A stretch of 64,000 bases of DNA. It comes from Breznakibacter xylanolyticus (GTDB taxonomy: Bacteria > Bacteroidota > Bacteroidia > Bacteroidales > Marinilabiliaceae). The translations under genes were made by a program, and so were the position numbers. Where the stretch lies: positions 24,972 through 88,971 of the forward strand of contig NZ_QKZK01000013.1 of the NCBI RefSeq assembly GCF_003254275.1, written 5' to 3'. Under the pieces are notes generated by a model. The model had not been told where the DNA came from, ran no database searches, and saw only the letters and a list, made by a program, of their open reading frames with translations. This document shows, piece by piece, positions 8,270 to 15,594 of this stretch. Each line of letters starts with the position of its first letter. Positions within the stretch are counted from its first letter, which is position 1.

Positions 8270-9586
8270 ATGGAGAAAATGGAAAATCAAATGAATGGAA
8301 GTGGTCATTGGACTGAGGGGATGACTTTTAAGATGGGATTGGTGACGGTGATGGCATTGTTGCTGTTGATTCCGTTGGCGATGATAAAGCGGGTGATTGG
8401 TGAGCGGGAGGAGACGTCGCAGCGCACGGAGAATGAGGTGTCGGCGCAGTGGGGCAATGCCCAAACGCTGGTGGGGCCGGTGTTGAACTTCCCGGTGGAG
8501 GTGCGGGGGGTGTTACAAAACGGTCAGATAGAGGTGAGCCATACGTGGCTGCACGTGATGCCCGAGGAGCTGAAGGTGGCCGTGCAATTGGAGCCGGAGG
8601 TGCGTTACCGTGGCATTTACAAGACGGCGGTGTACAATTCGACATCGGTAACCGAGGGTGCGTTTGTGCTTCCCGACGATATGACGGGGGTGCCGGGTGA
8701 GATAGATTGGGGGAAGGCTTACCTGACGTTTGGAGTGGGCGACAATCGGGGCATTCGGGGTGAAGTGACCGTTTTGTGGGACGGGGTAAAGCTGCCCACG
8801 CAGTCGGGATTGGTGAGTAATGACATTGCTTCGAGCGGGTTTAGTGTGAGATTGCCGGCGTGTAAGGATTGCGTGGGCAAGCGGATGGCGTTTCGCATTG
8901 AGATGGAGCTGAGTGGCTCGCAGGGGTTGTCGGTGTTGCCGCTGGGGCAAAACACGAGCATTGAAATAGCTTCGACGTGGACCGATCCCAGTTTTACAGG
9001 GTCGCTGTTGCCTCAGCGGCGCGAAATTAGTGAAAAGGGCTTTAAGGCTCAGTGGACGTTGACGCATCTCAATCGCAATTTTCCGCAATACTGGACGGGG
9101 CGCAAGTTTGATGTGGGTGAACATCAGTTGGGTGTGAGTTTGTTTTTACCGGTAAATCATTATCAAAAATCATTTCGTTCGGCTAAGTATGGCATTTTGT
9201 TTATTTCGCTTACCATGTTGGTGTTTCTGTTTATGGAACTCACTAAAAAGAAACGGGTCCACCTTTTTCAGTATCTGCTGGTGGGCCTGGCGTTGGTTCT
9301 GTTTTTTTCGGTGCTCACGGCGTTGAGTGAGCATGTGGGATTTAATGTGGCTTATTGGGTGGCGGCTGCGGCCATTGTGGGGATGATTGGATTTTACTCG
9401 TTTGGCATTCTGCACGATCGGGTGCTTGCCGGATGGGTGGTGGGTTTGCTGGTGGTGCTGTACGGCTTTTTGTTTGTGTTGTTGCAGCTCAACGATTTTG
9501 CCTTTCTGGCAGGTAATATTGGCCTGATTGTGGTGTTGGGCATTGTGATGAAGGCCTCGCTGAAGCTCAAAGGTGAAGAGGAGTGA
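8270..9586 (+). CDS. creD: Inner membrane protein CreD (cell envelope integrity family)
   Basis: This 438-residue protein matches the CreD family in length and layout: an N-terminal membrane helix (about residues 24-43, in MALLLLIPLAMI) followed by RVIGEREETSQRTENEVSAQ, a typical CreD segment, a large periplasmic beta-rich region containing VLNFPVE, and about five membrane helices from residue 305 to the end. In E. coli creD is the CreBC output gene linked to envelope stress and colicin E2 tolerance; its biochemical activity is unknown. In Bacteroidota it commonly follows a small winged-helix regulator, as here. No creB/creC is present, so that regulator is the likely controller (inference). 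The start is the ATG at 8270; the ATG at 8279 is an alternative. Confidence 0.93.
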   Translation: MEKMENQMNGSGHWTEGMTFKMGLVTVMALLLLIPLAMIKRVIGEREETSQRTENEVSAQWGNAQTLVGPVLNFPVEVRGVLQNGQIEVSHTWLHVMPEELKVAVQLEPEVRYRGIYKTAVYNSTSVTEGAFVLPDDMTGVPGEIDWGKAYLTFGVGDNRGIRGEVTVLWDGVKLPTQSGLVSNDIASSGFSVRLPACKDCVGKRMAFRIEMELSGSQGLSVLPLGQNTSIEIASTWTDPSFTGSLLPQRREISEKGFKAQWTLTHLNRNFPQYWTGRKFDVGEHQLGVSLFLPVNHYQKSFRSAKYGILFISLTMLVFLFMELTKKKRVHLFQYLLVGLALVLFFSVLTALSEHVGFNVAYWVAAAAIVGMIGFYSFGILHDRVLAGWVVGLLVVLYGFLFVLLQLNDFAFLAGNIGLIVVLGIVMKASLKLKGEEE

Positions 9587-9605
9587 TGGGTGTGGCGTGT
9601 GATTG

Positions 9606-9641
9606 AAAAATCTCTGCGGTGTAAGCTGTGGGGATTTTTTT
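9606..9641 (+). terminator. Terminator of creD
   Basis: The arm at 9606-9615 pairs with 9630-9639 over 10 positions, including G-U pairs, and runs into a T tract. Confidence 0.6.
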
Positions 9642-9937
9642 GTTTTGGGGATGGTGTGATGTGCAGATTATGAGATGGATAATGATGTTGTTTTATGGTT
9701 TGTATCAGTTTCTGATTGATTTGTACAGGTGTTGGTGATTAATAAATGTTAATTTCATGTTTTCTTTTTTGCGGAAATGTTCGGTTGTGGATTGGGTGTG
9801 TAAGTGATTGGATGTGTGTTGTGTGATGGATTTTTGAGGACAAATGTCACCCCTTGGGAAGACAATCGGGTGTAGGGTTTGAACAATTCAGGCATCGATC
9901 AGAAACATTTCGGGCGGAATGGCTTGTGGTGTTAAAA

Positions 9938-9945
9938 TATCTTTG
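9938..9945 (+). promoter_or_regulatory. -7 element of the first GH31 gene
   Basis: TATCTTTG matches TAnnTTTG exactly and lies 33 bases before the ATG at 9979. No good -33 TTTG is visible, so the promoter may need an activator. Confidence 0.5.
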
Positions 9946-9978
9946 CAATTGTACATCAATCCATAAAATAAGTAAACC

Positions 9979-12822
9979 ATGATAAATATGACTCGAAAAT
10001 TATTTCTTTGGATGTTGCCGTTGCTGGCTTTGGCAGCCTGTCAAAAGCAGGTTGAGAAGACCGAGACGGGAATGCTGGTGCGTTTGTCGGGCGACAACGC
10101 CAAAATGGTGAAGTTAGATGTGGTGAATCCGCACATCATACATGTGTCGGCCACGGCCGATGCGCAATTTTCTGATCGTAAGAGCCTGGTGGTTCCTGAT
10201 ACGCTCAAGAAAAGCGGCAATTGGGAGATGGAGCAGGCCAATGGTTTGGCAGTGCTCAAAACCGAATTTGTGCACGCGAGTGTGGATTTGAAAAGCGGTG
10301 AAGTGAAGTTCACTCGTCCCGATGGGACGCCCATTTTGATCGAGAAGCAGGGCGGCGGTAAGTCGTTTGTGCCATCGGCCACCGAAAAGGGCTTGTACGA
10401 GATTCAGCAGGTGTTTGAATCGTCGGACGATGAAGCTTTTTACGGGTTGGGGCAGCACCAGAGCGATGAGTTTAACTACAAGGGTCGCAACGAGGAGTTG
10501 TATCAATACAATACCAAAGTGTCGGTGCCTTTTGTGGTGTCGAACAAAAACTATGGTTTGTTGTGGGACAATTATTCTTTGACGCGCTTTGGTGACAAGC
10601 GTCCTTATGCCGACTTGGATCAGTTTAAACTCTATGGTGTGGACGGCAAAGAAGGTGGCCTGACGGCGACTTATCTGGTCGATTCGGATCCCAAGAACGT
10701 GTTTGTACAACGCAGCGAAAGCTCCATCGACTATGAGAACCTGACCACTGTGGCCAAGTTTCCCGAGAACTTCCCCTTTAACCATGCCACCATTACCTGG
10801 GAAGGTGAAATTGAACCTTCCGAAAGTGGGATGTATCATTTTAAACTCTATTATGCCGGCTACACTAAAGTGTATGTCAACAACGAACTGGTGGTTCCCG
10901 AGCGTTGGCGCACCGCCTGGAATCCCAATACGTATAAATTCAAAGTGAACCTCGAAGCCGGCAAGCGGGTGCCCGTGAAGCTGGAGTGGCAGCCCGACGG
11001 CGGGGTGTCGTATGTGAGTCTTAAGGCACTCAGCCCTGTTGACCCGGCTCAGCAAAACCAACTGGCATTGTGGTCGGAAGCCGGCCGTCAAATGGATTAT
11101 TATTTTATTGCCGGCGACAACATGGATGAAGTCATTAGCGGATATCGTCACATCACCGGCAAAGCACCCATCATGCCCAAGTGGGCCATGGGATTCTGGC
11201 AAAGCCGCGAGCGTTACAAAACCCAGGAGGAGTTGCTACAGGTGGTGAATGAGTACCGTCGTCGCGGGATCCCCCTCGATAACATCGTGCAGGACTGGTC
11301 GTACTGGAAAGTGGATGATTGGGGCAGTCATAAGTTTGACGAGACTCGTTTTCCCGATCCCAAAGCGATGATCGACAGCGTGCATGCCATGAATGCAAAA
11401 ATTATGATTTCGGTGTGGCCTAAATTTTATCACACCACCGACAACTATAAAGCTTTTGACAACAATGGATGGATGTACCGTCGTGCCGTGGAGGACAGCA
11501 TTCGTGACTGGATTGCACCGGGGTACATCGGTTCGTTTTACGATGCCTATAGCGAAGGCGCCCGCAAGTTGTTTTGGCAACAAATGAACGACGAGCTCTA
11601 CAGCAAGGGCATTGATGCCTGGTGGATGGATGCCTCGGAGCCTGACATCCTCTCGAATGCCAGCATGGAATACCGCAAAGCTTTGAGCACGCCCACTGCA
11701 CTGGGGTCGTCTACCGAATATTTCAACACCTATGCTTTGATGAATGCCATGGCCATTTACGATGGTCAGCGTGCCGTGAATCCCAATACTCGTGTGTTCC
11801 TGCTTACCCGTTCGGGCTTTGCCGGTCTGCAACGTTATTCAACAGCCACCTGGAGTGGTGACATCGGAACCCGTTGGGAAGATATGAAAGCACAAATCTC
11901 TGCCGGTTTGAACTTTGCCATGTCGGGCATACCTTACTGGACAATGGATATTGGTGGTTTCTGTGTTGAGAAACGTTACGAAACGGCCAAGGAAGGGTCG
12001 GCTGATTTGGATGAGTGGCGCGAGCTCAATACCCGTTGGTATCAGTATGGTGCGTTTTGCCCGTTGTATCGTGCTCATGGTCAGTTTCCTTATCGTGAGA
12101 TTTACAACCTGGCACCCGAGCAGCATCCTGCTTACCAAAGCATGGTGTATTATACCAAGTTGCGTTACCGCCTGATGCCTTATATCTACACGCTGGCTGC
12201 CCGTACTTATTTTAACGATTACACCATTATGCGTGCCATGGTGATGGACTTTGCTTCTGATAAGCAGGTGTTGAACATTGGCGATCAGTACATGTTTGGT
12301 CCTTCGTTGCTGGTGGCGCCTGTGTATGAGTATAAAGCCCGCACGCGCAATGTGTACCTGCCTAAAGGATGCGGTTGGTATGACTTCTACACCGGCGTGT
12401 TCTACGATGGTGGTCAAAATGTTCAGGCGGATGCTCCGCTCACTCAGATGCCGATGTTTGTGAAAGAGGGCTCCATTGTGCCCATGGGTGGCGACATTCA
12501 GTATGCCTCGCAACCCACCGATGAACCTGTGACACTGTATGTGTATACCGGTAAAGATGCTTCGTTTGATATTTACGAAGATGAAGATGTGAACTACAAT
12601 TACGAGAAAGGTGCCTATGCGGTCATCCCCGTGTCGTACAACGAGGCCACCAAAACGCTCACCATCGGAGACCGTAAGGGTTCTTTCGAAGGCATGAAGC
12701 AAAATCGTCAGTTTCGCATCGTTTGGATGGATAAAGCCAATGCCATCAAAAAATCATCTGTTTCGAAAGTGGTCGATTACAGCGGGGCTGTGTTGACGCT
12801 TAAGAATGAGCAGCGCCCTTAA
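9979..12822 (+). CDS. GH31 alpha-xylosidase with PA14 insert, lipoprotein
   Basis: This 947-residue enzyme should remove alpha-1,6-xylose from the non-reducing end of xyloglucan oligosaccharides. It starts with a lipoprotein signal (lipobox LALAAC, residues about 14-20), so it is probably membrane-anchored. A GH31 N-terminal domain is interrupted by a PA14 domain (about 255-355; SGMYHFKLYYAGYTKVYVNN). The catalytic barrel has nucleophile D551 in WWMDASEPD and acid/base D628 in WSGDIGTRW. This domain plan and these positions closely resemble the Bacteroides ovatus xyloglucan alpha-xylosidase as I remember it. A terminator follows, so it may be monocistronic. The ATG at 9988 is an alternative start. 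Alpha-glucosidase activity is less likely. Confidence 0.93.
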   Translation: MINMTRKLFLWMLPLLALAACQKQVEKTETGMLVRLSGDNAKMVKLDVVNPHIIHVSATADAQFSDRKSLVVPDTLKKSGNWEMEQANGLAVLKTEFVHASVDLKSGEVKFTRPDGTPILIEKQGGGKSFVPSATEKGLYEIQQVFESSDDEAFYGLGQHQSDEFNYKGRNEELYQYNTKVSVPFVVSNKNYGLLWDNYSLTRFGDKRPYADLDQFKLYGVDGKEGGLTATYLVDSDPKNVFVQRSESSIDYENLTTVAKFPENFPFNHATITWEGEIEPSESGMYHFKLYYAGYTKVYVNNELVVPERWRTAWNPNTYKFKVNLEAGKRVPVKLEWQPDGGVSYVSLKALSPVDPAQQNQLALWSEAGRQMDYYFIAGDNMDEVISGYRHITGKAPIMPKWAMGFWQSRERYKTQEELLQVVNEYRRRGIPLDNIVQDWSYWKVDDWGSHKFDETRFPDPKAMIDSVHAMNAKIMISVWPKFYHTTDNYKAFDNNGWMYRRAVEDSIRDWIAPGYIGSFYDAYSEGARKLFWQQMNDELYSKGIDAWWMDASEPDILSNASMEYRKALSTPTALGSSTEYFNTYALMNAMAIYDGQRAVNPNTRVFLLTRSGFAGLQRYSTATWSGDIGTRWEDMKAQISAGLNFAMSGIPYWTMDIGGFCVEKRYETAKEGSADLDEWRELNTRWYQYGAFCPLYRAHGQFPYREIYNLAPEQHPAYQSMVYYTKLRYRLMPYIYTLAARTYFNDYTIMRAMVMDFASDKQVLNIGDQYMFGPSLLVAPVYEYKARTRNVYLPKGCGWYDFYTGVFYDGGQNVQADAPLTQMPMFVKEGSIVPMGGDIQYASQPTDEPVTLYVYTGKDASFDIYEDEDVNYNYEKGAYAVIPVSYNEATKTLTIGDRKGSFEGMKQNRQFRIVWMDKANAIKKSSVSKVVDYSGAVLTLKNEQRP

Positions 12823-12873
12823 GGTGTTGGGATAGTTGATTTTTTAAAAGCTTTATTTCTATACATTTGAGAG

Positions 12874-12905
12874 AAGGCGCATGGCCAACGGCGTGCGCCT
12901 TTTTT
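12874..12905 (+). terminator. Terminator between the GH31 and GH95 genes
   Basis: A perfect 8-bp GC-rich stem (12874-12881 with 12894-12901) has a 12-base loop and a T run. It ends 33 bases before the GH95 start, so GH95 must be read by read-through or from a start inside this short gap. Confidence 0.8.
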
Positions 12906-12937
12906 ATGAGGTTGTCCGTTGGATGCAATCATTTGTC

Positions 12938-15349
12938 ATGATGAGATTCAAATCTTTCCTTTTGGCATGGATGATGACCGCTGCTTTGTCGTCGATGGCT
13001 CAGGTAGTCCCCTTTGATACGCCCCGGTGTGGGTTCTCCAGCTGGATGCCCGCTCCGGTGTGGGAAGATGCCCTGCTGAGCGGCAACGGAACCATGGGCG
13101 CCATGGTATTTGGCAAGCCGCACGACGAAACCATCATTCTCAATCACGCCCAATGTTTTTTGCCCAATCGCATCCCCAAACAGGCACTTGATCAGGCTTC
13201 GCGCCTCGATGAGATACGCCAATTGCTTGCCGATGGCAAAAATCAGGAGGCTGCACGTATTCCTGTTGAGCAGAGCATGCTTGAGGGGTTTGGTGAACAG
13301 CACTGGATTGACCCGTTGGTGCCATTCGCGAACCTGAAGGTGTCGATGGCAGCGGGTAACATCTCTAACTATCGGCGGATGGTCGATTTTGCCACCGGCG
13401 AGGCCAAGGTCGAATGGGAACAGAACGGGCAGTTGTTTCAGCGCTGCCTGTTTGTGTCGCGCCCCGACAGCGTGGTGGTGTTGCACATCCGTTCTACCGG
13501 AAAAATCAATGCTTCGCTTTCTCTGGCGCGTCATCAGGTCAACTGGGATCAGTGGAATTACATCAACAATGCCATCAAGAGCGTGGCTGCAGAAGCCGAT
13601 GAAAAATACCTGAGTTATCGTACCGAATTTGTGCATCAATGGGAGGGCAACCCGCAAGGATTTGAAGGCGTTGCCCGGGTAAAGGCCGTGGGAGGCTCAG
13701 TTACTGTTGATGGGTCGCAAATGGTGATCGCCAATGCCGATGAGGTGTTGCTCACCATGGCCATTGAGCCCAATTATCACTACCATAAGTCGTTGCTGCC
13801 GGTGTTGAAAGAGCGTGTCGATCGCAAGTCATCTTCTTATCAGCAATTGCTGACCTCGCATGTGCAGGTGCACGGCGATTTGTTTTCGCGCGTGAAGCTC
13901 GACCTGGGAGGTGGCGCCGATGGTGCTTTGCAGTCTGAAGCGCTGGTGCTCAGGGCGCGCCAACAGGTGTCGCCGGCCATCATCGAAAAGCAGTTTGATG
14001 CGGCTCGTTACAACATCCTTTCGTCGGTGGGCACCAACCCGCCCACGTTGCAAGGCATCTGGAGTGGTACCTGGACGCCTCCCTGGTCGTCGGGATTTAC
14101 CCACGATGGCAATGTGGAAGTGGCCGTGTCGCACCTGCTTAGCAGCAACACGCCCGACCTGCTGAAGGCCTACATGGCTTATCACGAGCGCATGATGCCC
14201 CATTATCGCGACAATGCCCGTAAACTTTACAATGCCCGGGGCATCTATGTTCCTGCGCACTCCAGTTCGCACGGATGGAACATCCACTTTAGCGATGTGT
14301 GGTGTCTCTCCTTTTGGACGGGCGGCGCCGGATGGACGGCCGGCATTCTCTACGATCATTATCTCTACACAGGCGACAAACAATATTTGGCTGGGCACAT
14401 CTATCCCTTTATGAAGGAGAGTGCCTGGTTTTACGAAGACTTTCTGTTTAAGGGCAACGACGGCAAGTGGGCCTTTTCGCCCTCTTATTCACCCGAAAAC
14501 AATCCCGCCAATGATCCTTCGCAAGCGTGCATCAATGCCACCATGGATGTGATGATTGCCAAAGAGCTATTGCGCAATTGCATTGAAGCCGGCAAAGTGG
14601 TGGGGGAGAGCAAGGCACAACTAAAGAAGTGGAACGACATGCTGGCGGCCATGCCCAATTATCGTATTAATGATGAAGGTGCCCTGGCCGAGTGGCTGCC
14701 TGCCCACATGCAGGACAATTATCACCACCGCCATGTGTCGCACCTTTACGCCTTGTACGAGCGCATCGACCCCGATTTCGTGGCCAGTCCCTCGTTGATG
14801 GAAGCCGCACGCGTGGCCGTGGAGAAGCGCATGGTTCACCGTCGGCGCGAGAATGGCGGCGAGATGGTATTTGGTCTGGCTCAGATGGGCATGGTGGCCG
14901 CCAATCTGGGCGATGCTCAAATTACCGGCGAAATCATCCAATGGATGTCGAAATATTATTGGGCACCATCGTTGGCCACCTATCACAATTCGGGTAACCT
15001 GTTCAATATGGACATGAGCGGCGGCTTTCCGGCGGTGATTCTTCGTGCCCTGGCTTATTCCGAACCCGGTAAGGTGAAGCTATTGCCTGCTCTGCCCGCC
15101 GATTGGAAGCAGGGTGCCGTTGATGGCATGGCGCTGCGCGGACAGGTGGTGATGAATCGCTTGGCGTGGACGCCAGCCGGGCTCGAAGTGACCCTGACAT
15201 CTCCCGTCGACCAAACGGTGACCGTGGAACTGCCTCGTGCCATGACGGCATTCACCACTGACGCCAAAACCGTGCGCCGGCGTTCCGATCGTCTTCTGTC
15301 GCTGGGTTTGTTGGCCGGAAAAACCCTGAAAGTGGTGGTGAAGTATTGA
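12938..15349 (+). CDS. GH95-like exo-glycosidase (alpha-L-fucosidase/alpha-L-galactosidase), divergent
   Basis: GH95 enzymes are inverting exo-enzymes that remove terminal alpha-1,2-L-fucose or L-galactose. This 803-residue protein has a signal peptide (MTAALSSMAQ), an N-terminal beta-domain with LLSGNGTMGAMVFG, and an (alpha/alpha)6 domain with NPPTLQGIWSGTWTPPWSSG and SPSYSPEN, whose Glu is the expected general acid. NLFNMDMSGGF occupies the place of the usual DGN motif. The site that normally reads N-I-N-x-Q-M-N here reads D-G-N-V-E-V-A, so one of the two water-holding Asn residues appears replaced. It is therefore a divergent member and specificity is uncertain. I chose the ATG at 12938; frames from 12881 begin inside the preceding terminator. 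Confidence 0.82.
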   Translation: MMRFKSFLLAWMMTAALSSMAQVVPFDTPRCGFSSWMPAPVWEDALLSGNGTMGAMVFGKPHDETIILNHAQCFLPNRIPKQALDQASRLDEIRQLLADGKNQEAARIPVEQSMLEGFGEQHWIDPLVPFANLKVSMAAGNISNYRRMVDFATGEAKVEWEQNGQLFQRCLFVSRPDSVVVLHIRSTGKINASLSLARHQVNWDQWNYINNAIKSVAAEADEKYLSYRTEFVHQWEGNPQGFEGVARVKAVGGSVTVDGSQMVIANADEVLLTMAIEPNYHYHKSLLPVLKERVDRKSSSYQQLLTSHVQVHGDLFSRVKLDLGGGADGALQSEALVLRARQQVSPAIIEKQFDAARYNILSSVGTNPPTLQGIWSGTWTPPWSSGFTHDGNVEVAVSHLLSSNTPDLLKAYMAYHERMMPHYRDNARKLYNARGIYVPAHSSSHGWNIHFSDVWCLSFWTGGAGWTAGILYDHYLYTGDKQYLAGHIYPFMKESAWFYEDFLFKGNDGKWAFSPSYSPENNPANDPSQACINATMDVMIAKELLRNCIEAGKVVGESKAQLKKWNDMLAAMPNYRINDEGALAEWLPAHMQDNYHHRHVSHLYALYERIDPDFVASPSLMEAARVAVEKRMVHRRRENGGEMVFGLAQMGMVAANLGDAQITGEIIQWMSKYYWAPSLATYHNSGNLFNMDMSGGFPAVILRALAYSEPGKVKLLPALPADWKQGAVDGMALRGQVVMNRLAWTPAGLEVTLTSPVDQTVTVELPRAMTAFTTDAKTVRRRSDRLLSLGLLAGKTLKVVVKY

Positions 15350-15442
15350 ATGGATTGTGCGGATGTGTGAATCTTTCAAATAGCTCATTTGTAAACGCTG
15401 CACTTATTTTAAAAATGAAACATGATACTGATATTATCCTTT

Positions 15443-15546
15443 GCTGGCGCAGATATGTGATCTGTGCCTTATTTGTTCAAATAAATTAATTTGAAGGCAC
15501 GGATTGCAAATCCGCGCCAGCAGTGATCTGTGCCTTATCTGTTCAA
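15443..15546. repeat. REP-like repeat pair: two hairpins and a 23-bp direct repeat
   Basis: Two imperfect hairpins lie at 15445-15468 and 15496-15519. The segments 15443-15468 and 15496-15521 are inverted copies of one another (21 of 26 positions agree). A 23-base unit is directly repeated at 15458-15480 and 15524-15546 with one mismatch. This nested inverted and direct structure is typical of REP or BIME-type intergenic repeats. It sits in the 245-bp gap before the GH2 gene. Confidence 0.65.
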
Positions 15547-15594
15547 ATCAATAAATGACTTGGTAATTTGACTAATATCATAACACCATTAATT

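Larger units (their letters stand above)
9587..9978. other. Intergenic stretch between creD and the first GH31 gene
   Basis: These 392 bases hold the creD terminator at the left and the GH31 -7 promoter element at the right. The middle is AT- and GT-rich with no coding frame I would support and no clear repeat. Confidence 0.7.

Noticed and set aside
10114..12702. Several antisense frames of 180-360 codons opposite the first GH31 gene
   Set aside because: They lie within the GH31 gene, start at arbitrary positions and show no domain pattern.
12881..12937. Earlier starts for the GH95 gene
   Set aside because: They fall within or just after the upstream terminator hairpin and put extra residues before a normal signal peptide.
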